NCBI GenBank assembly: GCA_021734595.1
Contig: JAIPIO010000062.1
Coordinates: forward strand, 1 to 15,579
DNA length: 15,579 nucleotides
Source of the DNA: Kiritimatiellales bacterium
GTDB lineage: Bacteria > Verrucomicrobiota > Kiritimatiellia > Kiritimatiellales > Pontiellaceae
Direction of reading: 5' to 3'
This document shows positions 5,355 through 12,431 of this stretch, piece by piece (positions within the stretch are counted from its first letter, which is position 1; each line of letters opens with the position of its first letter). The notes below the pieces were generated by a model. That model ran no database searches. It had not been told where the DNA came from and saw only the letters and a program-made list of their open reading frames with translations. Both the position numbers and the translations under genes were made by a program.

Positions 5355-7805
5355 ATGAAACAATGGATGATCATTGCGATAGCAGCCTGGGCGGCGATTG
5401 TCACCGCCGGCGCTGAACCCAATTTCCTGTTCATCATTACCGACGATCAGGATACGTACTCGGTCGGTGCCTACCGCAACACGGAGCCGGCGGAGTTCGG
5501 TGCAAACGGCAATCCTTATGTTGTCGACACCCCCAACATGGATCGGCTGGCGGTAGAAGGCATGCTGTTCCACCAAGCGCGGTTGATGGGAGCCAACTCC
5601 GGCGCGGTCTGCACGCCCTCCCGAACCACCATTATGACCGGCAAGAATACTTGGCAGCGCACAGATGGGGCAACGGCTGCCGTAACTTTTCCCGGCATTT
5701 TCAACCGCGGTACCCGCAGCGGAACCAACGATGTACCTTATGCCACCTACCGCACCTGCAAGAGCGGCAACAGCTATCCCACGGCCAACGGCGAATTCAC
5801 GGTCGTCAACGATGCCACCATGCGCGGCAATACCGATGGCAACGGGAGCGAATGGCACGCCGACCATTTCATGGACTACATCGACGATTGGCAGACCAAC
5901 CACCGACCAAGCAACAAGCCTTTCCTGATCTATCTCGGCTTCTCCCATCCACACGATACACGCAATGCGCGCGAAACACCGAACCTGACCGGTCGATACA
6001 GCTGCATCAACACCACCAATCCGCCAGCTATCCTGCTCAATACAAACGCTCCGCCGCTTCCCGCCAACCATCTTTCATGCACCCCGGATTCCTATCCCGC
6101 ACACCCCTTCGACCACGGCCACCTTGGTGTCCGCGACGAAAATACGGTTAGTGGTATCGGGAAATACCGCACGGAAGAAGTGGTTCGCAATGAGATCGGA
6201 CGCAACTTTGCCTGTGTTGACTGGATTGACCGACAAATCGGTCGGGTGCTCGCAAAGCTGGAGGATCCCGATGGCAATGGCAATCCGTCCGACAGTGTAC
6301 TCGACAACACCTATATTGTCTTCACTTCCGACCATGGTATCGCCATTGGCCGCCATGGACTGCAGGGAAAGCAAAATCTCTACGAACACACCTGGCGCGT
6401 TCCCTACATCGTCCGCGGTCCCGGCATCGACGCCGGCAGCGAATCCGACGCGCTCGTCTATCTTCACGACACGTTCCCCACCTTCTGCGATCTGGCCGGC
6501 CTTGATATCCCGTCCACCATCGATTCCAATGACGGTAAGAGCTTTAAGAGCGTTCTTCTTGGAACTGCAACCAAGCACCGCGATGTGCTGTACGGTCTCT
6601 ATGCCGGTGGCGACAAACCCGGAATCCGCGCCATCACCGATGGACGGTTTAAGTTGCTCAAGTATGATGTCGGTAACAATGCCACCCAGGTCACCCAGCT
6701 TTTCGACCTGCAGGAGAATCCATTTGAGCTCCTGCCCGAACATGGCGTGTCAAACCTCGCCACCCGACCCGCCTACGCCAAAGTGCGCCAGCGGCTGGAG
6801 GAAACCCTTATGCAAAAACGCATCGAATTCGCCGATCCATACACCTTCCTCGGCGACCGAACCCTGCTGCGCTTCGAGAACGATGCCGCCGACCGTTTCC
6901 CATTCGGCAACAACGGAAACGTGTACAGCGGTACCGGCGGCGCGTTGCCTCTGTTTTCCAATGATGTTCCCAATACTGTCGATTACGTGGTTGGCGAAAC
7001 GAATACCTTATCGCTCGACTTTGAGCAGGACAACAAGAACTATGTCCGGATTGAAGATGCCGACACCCTCGATTTCGGTGCAGCCCCTTTCACCATCGAG
7101 GCCTGGGTTAAATTCGAATCCATGCCGACCAGCAACAATCTGGCCAGCTCCATGCCGGTCGTTCAGAAAAAGGTGATTGGGGCAGGTGATGTTGCTCTGG
7201 ATTATATGTTCCTGGCAGCAGCCGGCAGTTACGGCAATGCAACCACCTACAGCAATCTGGCCCTGCACCTCGGATCGGTGAGGGTAATTTCCAGTCTCGG
7301 GATTCCCGATACCGACTGGCACCACATCAGCGTGGCCCTCGATCCCGTTGCCGACACTGTTCGCTTTACCCTCGACGACCTGATAGACTCTCACTCCAGC
7401 ACCAACACCGGCACCGCCAATGATGGCCCACTCATTATCGGGGCGCACTTCAATAGCTCAGCTGTTCTTGATCGGGCGTTTGATGGCATGATCGACGAAC
7501 TTAGCATCACGGATGGATTCCTCGCCCCTACCGAGCTTCAGCCTCTCAAGGCAGTAAGCGATCCCGGATCATTCCAGATCTCCGGATTGCAGCAAGATCC
7601 GGGCAACAGCTCCATAGAGCTTACCTTCCACTCCGATGAAACCCTTCTCTACAGCATGGAAAAATCCACCAACCTGCTCTCAAACGCATGGATCGATATC
7701 CGCACCTACATCCCGGGGGCAAGCGGAACGAATACGACCACTTTGCAGGCGCTCCAAGATCCCGCCGCTGGCGAGGAGTTCTTTCGAATCTATATTCCGG
7801 ACTAG
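5355..7805 (+). CDS. Secreted type I sulfatase with C-terminal LamG-like and carbohydrate-binding-type modules
   Basis: This 816-residue enzyme is predicted to cleave sulfate esters from an extracellular or periplasmic substrate, probably sulfated polysaccharide. A signal peptide (MKQWMIIAIAAWAAIVTAGA) precedes EPNFLFIITDDQD, whose Asp30/Asp31 bind the active-site calcium. CTPSR (Cys86 to Arg90) is the C-x-P-x-R signature in which Cys is converted to formylglycine by an aerobic- or anaerobic-type maturase not present here. FTSDHG (Asp326, His327) and GRHGLQGKQNLYEHTWRVP are further family-S1 motifs. The sulfatase part ends near 500. Residues about 500-728 form a LamG/concanavalin-like domain (PFTIEAWVKF, WHHISVALD, IDELSI). 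The last 80 residues (LLYSMEKSTNLLSNAW ending EEFFRIYIP) resemble C-terminal beta modules common in Verrucomicrobia-like secreted proteins. The open frame extends upstream into htpG, but the start with a signal peptide is clearly 5355. The substrate cannot be read from sequence. Confidence 0.93.
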   Translation: MKQWMIIAIAAWAAIVTAGAEPNFLFIITDDQDTYSVGAYRNTEPAEFGANGNPYVVDTPNMDRLAVEGMLFHQARLMGANSGAVCTPSRTTIMTGKNTWQRTDGATAAVTFPGIFNRGTRSGTNDVPYATYRTCKSGNSYPTANGEFTVVNDATMRGNTDGNGSEWHADHFMDYIDDWQTNHRPSNKPFLIYLGFSHPHDTRNARETPNLTGRYSCINTTNPPAILLNTNAPPLPANHLSCTPDSYPAHPFDHGHLGVRDENTVSGIGKYRTEEVVRNEIGRNFACVDWIDRQIGRVLAKLEDPDGNGNPSDSVLDNTYIVFTSDHGIAIGRHGLQGKQNLYEHTWRVPYIVRGPGIDAGSESDALVYLHDTFPTFCDLAGLDIPSTIDSNDGKSFKSVLLGTATKHRDVLYGLYAGGDKPGIRAITDGRFKLLKYDVGNNATQVTQLFDLQENPFELLPEHGVSNLATRPAYAKVRQRLEETLMQKRIEFADPYTFLGDRTLLRFENDAADRFPFGNNGNVYSGTGGALPLFSNDVPNTVDYVVGETNTLSLDFEQDNKNYVRIEDADTLDFGAAPFTIEAWVKFESMPTSNNLASSMPVVQKKVIGAGDVALDYMFLAAAGSYGNATTYSNLALHLGSVRVISSLGIPDTDWHHISVALDPVADTVRFTLDDLIDSHSSTNTGTANDGPLIIGAHFNSSAVLDRAFDGMIDELSITDGFLAPTELQPLKAVSDPGSFQISGLQQDPGNSSIELTFHSDETLLYSMEKSTNLLSNAWIDIRTYIPGASGTNTTTLQALQDPAAGEEFFRIYIPD

Positions 7806-7842
7806 CTATCCGGATCGGCGCAATGCCGCAGACAGGACTTTT

Positions 7843-8448
7843 TCATGAAAACTCGAAGAACTCGGCTGCCGCTTTGCGGATAGCTATATGGTTTTCGGGA
7901 ATGAACCGGTGCGCCGAAATGCCTGCCGCCTGCGCCGCTTCAATGTTTTCAGGGCGGTCGTCTATGAAAAAGCACTGGTCCGCCTCGGTGCCAAGGTCTG
8001 CAAGCACCCGTTGGTAGATGGCGGGGTCGGGTTTACTCAGACCCAGTTGATATGAAAAGAACAGACTGGCGGCCTTTGTGAAAAAACCGGGCCAGTTGTG
8101 CTCGATGGCATCGACATGGTGCTGTGCAAGGTTGCTGAACATACAGGCCGGCACTCCCGACTGTAGCGCATCGTTATACAGCCGGTATCCGGTTTCGTTG
8201 ATGCTGAACATTCCGGACCAGATACCGGTCAGATCGTCCACCGTCCACGAAAGCCCCTTGGCCCCGTTCAGATACTGGACGAACTCCTCGTCACTGATAC
8301 GCCCCGACTCTACCGCGGCATGCATGGCAAGATCCCGCTCCGATTGCGGCATGAGCGGCTGCCCGGAACCATCGGCAATGGCCTGCAGCAACCCCTGAAG
8401 GTCGAAATTCACCAACACCTTGCCGATATCAAACAGAAAATATTTCAT
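7843..8448 (-). CDS. HAD-superfamily hydrolase (YihX-like, subfamily IA)
   Basis: This 201-residue cytoplasmic hydrolase is probably a phosphatase of a small phosphorylated metabolite. HAD motif I is FDIGKVLVNFD with nucleophile Asp7. The usual second Asp is replaced by Gly, as in the YihX / epoxide-hydrolase-N-terminal-like group. A helical cap (about 17-95) is followed by motif II MFSNL (Ser105-Asn106), motif III Lys139 in SKPDPAIYQ and motif IV FIDDRPENIEAA (Asp163, Asp164). The open frame runs 99 bases further upstream, but that extension is translated repeat DNA (SLESVGW, SHWKRFSKHWK). The start MKYFLFDIG at 8448 is therefore the real one. No strong ribosome-binding site is visible; the cluster of palindromes lies directly in the 5' leader. 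It converges with the sulfatase gene (37-base gap, no clear terminator). Confidence 0.9.
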   Translation of the reverse strand: MKYFLFDIGKVLVNFDLQGLLQAIADGSGQPLMPQSERDLAMHAAVESGRISDEEFVQYLNGAKGLSWTVDDLTGIWSGMFSINETGYRLYNDALQSGVPACMFSNLAQHHVDAIEHNWPGFFTKAASLFFSYQLGLSKPDPAIYQRVLADLGTEADQCFFIDDRPENIEAAQAAGISAHRFIPENHIAIRKAAAEFFEFS

Positions 8449-8457
8449 GGTTCCACA

Positions 8458-8526
8458 CTTCCAATGCTTGGAGAAACGTTTCCAATGGCTGGAAGGCCGC
8501 CAACCGACGGATTCCAAGGATTGGAA
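8458..8526. repeat. Cluster of three TTCC-N7-GGAA palindromes in the 5' leader of the HAD gene
   Basis: The units are TTCCAATGCTTGGAG (8459-8473, last base off), TTCCAATGGCTGGAA (8480-8494) and a perfect TTCCAAGGATTGGAA (8512-8526). On the minus strand they read as TTCCA(A/G)NC(A/C)TTGGAA, matching the other copies. They start ten bases upstream of the HAD start codon, so they should be transcribed as hairpins in its leader. Confidence 0.8.
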
Positions 8527-8615
8527 CTCAGTCCAAAAGCCGGACAAAATTGACGGTGCGCTGCTCCGTCACTTGCCAAACCCCCTTGCCTTTCGACACC
8601 TCATCCCCGGGGCAC

Positions 8616-8646
8616 AAAAAACCCCGACCATTGATCAATGAACCGG
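8616..8646 (-). terminator. Probable terminator of the membrane-protein gene
   Basis: On the minus strand CCCGG (8646-8642) and CCGGGG-type bases (down to 8622) flank a perfect 12-base palindrome CATTGATCAATG (8628-8640 region). TTTTTT follows at 8621-8616. The lower stem has mismatches. It lies 33 bases after the stop of the small membrane protein. Confidence 0.5.
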
Positions 8647-8678
8647 GATGGGGAAAAAGGGTTCATTCTGCGGCGACA

Positions 8679-9005
8679 TCAAATGGCAAATCCACCCACC
8701 ATCAGAACAACAAAAGTAAGCAGGCAGAGGACGCACAGCCCCAGCGACCACAAAGGCAATGGACTACCATCTGCCGCACGGCGTCTCATCTTCGAGAACG
8801 CGGCCGCCCCTGCCAGCAGGAACGTCAACAGCAACACACCGGTGAACGCCAGCTTGTTTTGTCCGGCATGCTCCACCTTGCTCCCGGCCGGTCCGACCAG
8901 CGGCAGGATCATGCAGAGGAAAAAGAACGAAAGCCCCGCCGCAACAGCCAACGCATTGCCGATGAGCGGCTTTTCAAAGAACCCGGTTGTATCATTCTGT
9001 TCCAT
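8679..9005 (-). CDS. Small membrane protein with three transmembrane helices, unknown function
   Basis: I do not recognise the family. The 108-residue protein has a polar N-terminus (MEQNDTTGFFEKP) and three hydrophobic stretches (about 17-38, 51-72 and 84-106). A short basic loop SKMRRRAADG lies after the second, suggesting that this loop faces the cytoplasm. There are no visible catalytic residues, and Cys31, Cys91 and Cys94 lie within the helices. The open frame extends upstream to 9128 through repeat DNA, but residues before MEQND look random, so 9005 is chosen. No ribosome-binding site is evident. It lies downstream of tRNA-Glu on the same strand and ends before a probable terminator. 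I infer that it is a real gene from the clean hydrophobic pattern and the terminator. Confidence 0.65.
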   Translation of the reverse strand: MEQNDTTGFFEKPLIGNALAVAAGLSFFFLCMILPLVGPAGSKVEHAGQNKLAFTGVLLLTFLLAGAAAFSKMRRRAADGSPLPLWSLGLCVLCLLTFVVLMVGGFAI

Positions 9006-9057
9006 AATGGCATCAATCCGTATGTGGGTTAAAAAGCATTCGGGACTATACGTATCG

Positions 9058-9106
9058 CTTCCGGGGGTTGGAAGAAAAAAGTGGAAAACTTCCAATGTAT
9101 GGAACC
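9058..9106. repeat. Bipartite TTCC-N7-GGAA element between the membrane-protein gene and tRNA-Glu
   Basis: TTCCGGGGGTTGGAA (9059-9073) and TTCCAATGTATGGAA (9090-9104) are separated by 16 bases. Read on the minus strand, the second unit plus its flank (TTCCATACATTGGAAGTTTT) closely matches the copy at 13317 and its flank, so the similarity reaches beyond the palindrome. Confidence 0.75.
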
Positions 9107-9162
9107 GGGCGGTCCAGATAAAAAACACCGAACCTGACCATCATGGCCAAACCGGTAAAGAG

Positions 9163-9238
9163 TGGCGACCCCAACGGGACTCGAACCCGTGTTGCCAGGA
9201 TGAAAACCTGGAGTCCTAGGCCACTAGACGATGGGGTC
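9163..9238 (-). tRNA. tRNA-Glu (anticodon UUC), CCA encoded
   Basis: On the minus strand the acceptor arm GACCCCA (9238-9232) pairs with TGGGGTC (9173-9167), followed by G and an encoded CCA. The anticodon stem CCAGG/CCTGG encloses the loop TTTTCAT, giving anticodon TTC. The T arm has the usual GGGTTCGAGTCCC. The D arm CGTCTAGTGGCCTAGGAC is typical of glutamate tRNAs. All arms are intact. Confidence 0.97.
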
Positions 9239-9259
9239 ACGTGGCAAAAACGAGCGCGT

Positions 9260-9287
9260 ACAATAGCAAAACCGGAATGCTTGGCAA
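9260..9287 (-). promoter_or_regulatory. Promoter of tRNA-Glu
   Basis: On the minus strand TTGCCA (9287-9282), a 16-base spacer and TATTGT (9265-9260) precede the tRNA. The predicted start is about 15 bases before the mature 5' end. The -35 box is five of six. Confidence 0.5.
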
Positions 9288-9371
9288 CATTAAATATTTT
9301 TTTTCTTTCACCTTCCTTTCGAACGAATCGTCTTTACTTCATCAATGTCTGCTGGCAACCTCCATCCCAAG

Positions 9372-9458
9372 TAACCCGGGGTGCCTTTTCCCAGAGAAAA
9401 GAGCTGAGATAATACCCGCAGAACCTGATCCGGTTAATGCCGGCGCAAGGGAGCGTTG
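9372..9458 (+). ncRNA. TPP riboswitch (Thi box) controlling thiSGH
   Basis: The conserved thiamin-pyrophosphate aptamer segments occur in order: GGGGTGCC (9378-9385), a TTTTC/GAAAA helix (9386-9400), GCTGAGATAATACCC (9402-9416), ACCTGATCCGGTTAATGCCGG (9423-9443, split by the P5 hairpin CCGG/CCGG) and AGGGA (9448-9452). TPP binding normally stabilises the aptamer and stops expression of thiamin genes. A terminator follows 14 bases later and thiS follows that, so control is by transcription termination. The closing helix P1 looks imperfect, which I infer makes it dependent on ligand. Confidence 0.95.
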
Positions 9459-9471
9459 ATCGGTTTCAAAG

Positions 9472-9500
9472 CGCTCCAGCGTTCTGGAGCGTTTTTTTTT
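9472..9500 (+). terminator. Riboswitch-controlled terminator before thiS
   Basis: CGCTCCAG (9472-9479) pairs perfectly with CTGGAGCG (9484-9491) around CGTT, and nine T follow. The left arm CGCTCC can instead pair with GGAGCG at 9450-9455, at the 3' edge of the aptamer, making an anti-terminator. When TPP holds that edge in the aptamer, the terminator can form. Confidence 0.93.
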
Positions 9501-9513
9501 GTGGAGCAGAACA

Positions 9514-9714
9514 ATGGAATTGACCGTAAACGGCAAACAGCATGAGCACCATGGCAATGGATCGGTCGCCGCGCTGCTGACGGAAATCGGCGCGGTCAAC
9601 GACCGCACCGCACTTATGGTTAATGGCAAGGTGGTTCCTTCCAACATCTGGGAAAACACCCTGCTCAGGGCAAACGACGAAGTGGAAGTGCTTGTTTTTG
9701 TGGGAGGCGGATAA
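9514..9714 (+). CDS. thiS: Sulfur carrier protein ThiS
   Basis: ThiS is the small ubiquitin-like carrier whose C-terminal glycine is adenylated and thiocarboxylated to deliver sulfur for the thiazole ring of thiamin. The 66-residue length fits. It starts MELTVNGKQHE, has the family segment ALMVNGKVVPSNIWENTLLRANDEVEV and ends VFVGGG, with the required di-glycine tail (here three glycines). The ATG at 9514 follows GGAG at 9503-9506 and lies 13 bases beyond the terminator's T-run. thiG starts one base after the stop codon. The activating enzyme ThiF is not in the window. Confidence 0.95.
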   Translation: MELTVNGKQHEHHGNGSVAALLTEIGAVNDRTALMVNGKVVPSNIWENTLLRANDEVEVLVFVGGG

Positions 9715-9715
9715 C

Positions 9716-10501
9716 ATGGCGGATACATTGAATATTGGCGGTCATGAACTGGGTTCACGGCTGTTACTGGGAACGGGAAAGTTTTCAGATGTGCTAACCA
9801 TGATCGAGGCGGTCAAAGCTTCCGGTTCGGAGCTGGTGACAGTGGCGTTGCGGCGTTTTAACCGGGCACAGGCGGAGGACGACCTGTACGGCCCCCTGTC
9901 GGAGCTCGAAAATGTACGGCTGATGCCGAACACCTCGGGAGCGATGAATGCCAAGGAGGCGGTTCGCGCCGCCCTGCTCGGCCGCGAGCTGAGCAAAAGC
10001 CCATTCGTAAAACTCGAAATCCACCCCAACCCGCACCACCTCCTGCCCGACCCCATCGAAACCTATGCGGCAGCCATCGAACTGGTGAAGCAGGATTTTC
10101 TGGTGCTGCCCTACATTCCGGCCGATCCCGTCCTGGCGAAGCGGCTTGAGGATATCGGCTGCGCGGCGGTTATGCCGCTGGGTGCCGCCATCGGAACCGG
10201 AAAAGGACTCTCCACCGCGGAAATGATTAAAATCATCATCCGGGACAGCAACATTCCCGTAATCGTCGATGCCGGGCTGCGCGCCCCTTCCGAAGCGGCC
10301 TGCGCGCTGGAAATGGGCTGCGATGCCGTACTGGTCAATAGCGCAATCGCGGCAGCCGACCATCCCTCCGCCATGGCGGCGGCCTTTGCGACCGGCGTCA
10401 AGGCGGGGCGTGCCGCATATCTGGCAGGTCTGATACCCCGCAGCGAAATCGCCTCCGCCAGCAGCCCGCTAACCTCCTTCCTATCCGCAAGCGATGACTG
10501 A
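9716..10501 (+). CDS. thiG: Thiazole synthase ThiG
   Basis: ThiG builds the thiazole phosphate ring of thiamin from 1-deoxyxylulose-5-phosphate, dehydroglycine and ThiS-thiocarboxylate. It is a TIM-barrel enzyme in the cytoplasm. The 261 residues begin NIGGHELGSRLLLGTGKF as in the family. They show PNTSGAMNAKEAVRAA, the active-site lysine in FVKLEI (Lys99, which forms the Schiff base), LLPDPIETYAA, MPLGAAIGTGKGL, PVIVDAGLRAPSEAA and DAVLVNSAIAAADHP. The start at 9716 has GGGAGG inside the end of thiS and leaves one base between the genes, so translation is probably coupled. The last 8 bases overlap thiH. Confidence 0.97.
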   Translation: MADTLNIGGHELGSRLLLGTGKFSDVLTMIEAVKASGSELVTVALRRFNRAQAEDDLYGPLSELENVRLMPNTSGAMNAKEAVRAALLGRELSKSPFVKLEIHPNPHHLLPDPIETYAAAIELVKQDFLVLPYIPADPVLAKRLEDIGCAAVMPLGAAIGTGKGLSTAEMIKIIIRDSNIPVIVDAGLRAPSEAACALEMGCDAVLVNSAIAAADHPSAMAAAFATGVKAGRAAYLAGLIPRSEIASASSPLTSFLSASDD

Positions 10502-11627
10502 TAAACTTCCAGACTGGCTCAATCCCGAACCTTGGCTGCGCTTCGCGCGAGAAGCCGATGCGCAAAGCATTCAACAGGCTGTTTTTTCGGAAGAGCCGGG
10601 CGAACGGGAACTGGCGCTGCTGCTTTCTCCGCAGGCCGGCGAACAGCTTGAGCTGATGGCCCGGCGCGCACAGTCCATTACGCGCCGCCACTTTGGCCGC
10701 ACTATCGGTCTCTATGCCCCGCTCTATCTCTCCAACTACTGTTCCGGCGGCTGCCTCTACTGCGGATTCGCGTCGGATCGGGATGAGAAACGCCAAAAGC
10801 TGACCCGTGACGAAGCGACTGAGGAACTGTTGGCCATGCGGGAGATGGGGATCGAAGAAATTCTGCTGCTGACCGGCGAGCGCACCCCCCATGCGGATTT
10901 CGATTATCTGCATGAACACGTCAGTCTGGCGGCGGAATATTTTCACCGCGTCATCATCGAGGTTTTTCCAATGGCTAAAAATGAATACCGCCAGCTTGCC
11001 GAGGCGGGTTGCACGGGGGTAACGCTCTATCAGGAAACCTACGACCCGGTCGTGTATGAAAAAATGCACCGGTGGGGACCGAAGCGCGACTTTTCCCAAA
11101 GGCTGGAAGCACCGGAACGGGCACTGGGCGGCGGACTGCGGTCGGCAGGGCTCGGCGCGCTGCTGGGGCTGGGCGACCCGGTGTTCGACATGCTGTGCCT
11201 CTACCGGCATGCCAAGCACCTGCTGAAGCATTACTGGCAGGCAGGCGTATCGCTATCGTTTCCGCGTATCCGTCCGCAGCTCGGTGGATTCCAGCCAGAG
11301 CATCCCGTGGATGAAAAAATGCTGGCGCAGTTTGCATTCGCATTCCGCATCTGCCTGCCGGAAGTGCCGCTGGTACTCTCCACCCGCGAGGGTGAACGTG
11401 TCCGGGATGGCCTCGCGGGTGTGGGGATTTCCAAGATGAGCGTGGCCAGCAAAACCACCGTCGGCGGCTACAGCCACGAGGAAAACAACTCAACAGGCCA
11501 GTTTGAAATCAGCGACGACCGCGACCCCGAAGCATTCTGCGCCATGCTGCGCTCAAAAGGGCTCGAACCGGTTTTCAAGAACTGGGACAGCGCCTACCGG
11601 GAAACTGCGCATTATCAACAGACGTAG
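10494..11627 (+). CDS. thiH: 2-iminoacetate (dehydroglycine) synthase ThiH, radical SAM enzyme
   Basis: ThiH uses a [4Fe-4S] cluster and S-adenosylmethionine to split tyrosine into p-cresol and dehydroglycine, the glycine-derived substrate of ThiG. It works without oxygen, unlike the alternative glycine oxidase ThiO, and so points to an anaerobic or facultative host. Its 377 residues match the usual length. The cluster motif C-x3-C-x2-C is CSGGCLYC (Cys83, Cys87, Cys90). Family motifs follow: GIEEILLLTGERTPH, VFPMAKNEYRQL, GVTLYQETYDPVVYEKMH, GGGLRSAGLGALLGLGD, SFPRIRPQLGGF and the C-terminal QFEISDDRDPEAFCAML. It overlaps thiG by 8 bases, consistent with a riboswitch-controlled thiSGH operon. 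It ends 13 bases before a convergent gene, with no T-tailed terminator in between. Confidence 0.97.
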   Translation: MTDKLPDWLNPEPWLRFAREADAQSIQQAVFSEEPGERELALLLSPQAGEQLELMARRAQSITRRHFGRTIGLYAPLYLSNYCSGGCLYCGFASDRDEKRQKLTRDEATEELLAMREMGIEEILLLTGERTPHADFDYLHEHVSLAAEYFHRVIIEVFPMAKNEYRQLAEAGCTGVTLYQETYDPVVYEKMHRWGPKRDFSQRLEAPERALGGGLRSAGLGALLGLGDPVFDMLCLYRHAKHLLKHYWQAGVSLSFPRIRPQLGGFQPEHPVDEKMLAQFAFAFRICLPEVPLVLSTREGERVRDGLAGVGISKMSVASKTTVGGYSHEENNSTGQFEISDDRDPEAFCAMLRSKGLEPVFKNWDSAYRETAHYQQT

Positions 11628-11640
11628 GACGAAACCGCAC

Positions 11641-12408
11641 TCATTCTTTCCATGGATATTTATCCGTGGAAAGGGATTCAGGATATGAGATTTCGCGCAT
11701 GAGTTTGATACCCTCAGCCGTGGTCATGTAGATGCGTGCGCGCATCCCGAGCACTTTGCCCTTGGCCGGGATCGGATCGGAATCCCATTCAAGATCGCCG
11801 TACTCCTCGATGTGGACCACGACAGGCTCCGTCTCCAACGTACGTTTGGATTTGGCAACCAGCATCTTGATCGCGGTTTCGCCATATTCCGACTTTTGCT
11901 CCATCGGTGTTTCTTTTTTATCCCACCCGCCTTTCGACTGCTCGTAATAGACGAAGTATGCAATTTTGATGTTCTCGTATAAAACCGCATTGAGGTTGTG
12001 GAAATTGATTTGGAAGGCTATGCGCTCGAATTTAGTGGTCTTGACAAGTTCCCGTTCAACATCACCACTCTCATACGTGACGTCCTGCCAATCCTCTTCC
12101 TTCCATTTTTCCAGCACCTTTTGATCGCAGGATACTTTGAGCTTCGAGTTGGATTCGAATCCGCCAATGTATTCCCAGTCCCGGATATAGTTCTGGTCTG
12201 CCAGTGAAAAGATAGTGGCAGGAACCCGAACCGTCTTGCCCGTGTCACGCTGGATGCGAACCATATCGGTTTTCTGGTCGTAGTCCAGAATGCGGGCCTG
12301 AACCGTCCGCCCCTCCTGATCCACAAACTCGCGGTATGTTGCGGGGGCAGCCATAACGGCGGATGCACTGATCATCATCGCGATGATAATATAATAAGCT
12401 GATTTCAT
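11641..12408 (-). CDS. Secreted SHD1-domain-like protein (downstream member of a paralogous pair)
   Basis: This is a 255-residue protein of unknown role. A signal peptide (MKSAYYIIIAMMISASAVMA) is followed by a domain of about 55 residues: YREFVDQEGRTVQARILDYDQKTDMVRIQRDTGKTVRVPATIFSLADQNYIRDW. This has the pattern of the SHD1 (SLA1 homology 1) domain that is widespread in secreted planctomycete and verrucomicrobial proteins. The rest (about 75-255) is a predicted beta-rich region with FERIAFQINFHNLNAVLYENIKI and a second block GKVLGMRARIYMTTAEG. Both align with its upstream neighbour, so the two arose by duplication. The start is placed at 12408 because AAGGAAA lies seven bases upstream; a GTG 15 bases earlier is possible. 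It lies 23 bases downstream of the paralogue, probably in one transcript. Confidence 0.82.
   Translation of the reverse strand: MKSAYYIIIAMMISASAVMAAPATYREFVDQEGRTVQARILDYDQKTDMVRIQRDTGKTVRVPATIFSLADQNYIRDWEYIGGFESNSKLKVSCDQKVLEKWKEEDWQDVTYESGDVERELVKTTKFERIAFQINFHNLNAVLYENIKIAYFVYYEQSKGGWDKKETPMEQKSEYGETAIKMLVAKSKRTLETEPVVVHIEEYGDLEWDSDPIPAKGKVLGMRARIYMTTAEGIKLMREISYPESLSTDKYPWKE
11647..11672. repeat. Long hairpin over the 3' end of the SHD1-like gene, after thiH
   Basis: TTTCCATGGAT (11647-11657) and ATCCGTGGAAA (11662-11672) form an 11-base stem with one G-T pair and a four-base loop. It overlaps the last codons of the minus-strand gene and lies 19 bases after the thiH stop. No T-run follows on either strand. 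It may protect or stop the convergent transcripts. Confidence 0.5.
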
Positions 12409-12431
12409 GCGGTTTCCTTCCACCCGACTAG

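Noticed and set aside
9122..9155. Terminator downstream of tRNA-Glu on the minus strand
   Set aside because: ACCG/CGGT arms and a following T-run are present, but the stem is short with poorly paired interior, so it is too weak to list.
9143..9412. Plus-strand open frame across tRNA-Glu and the riboswitch
   Set aside because: It covers an antisense tRNA and part of the Thi box; no coding signature.
10398..11231. Minus-strand open frame of 277 codons opposite thiH
   Set aside because: Shadow of thiH with no recognisable domain.
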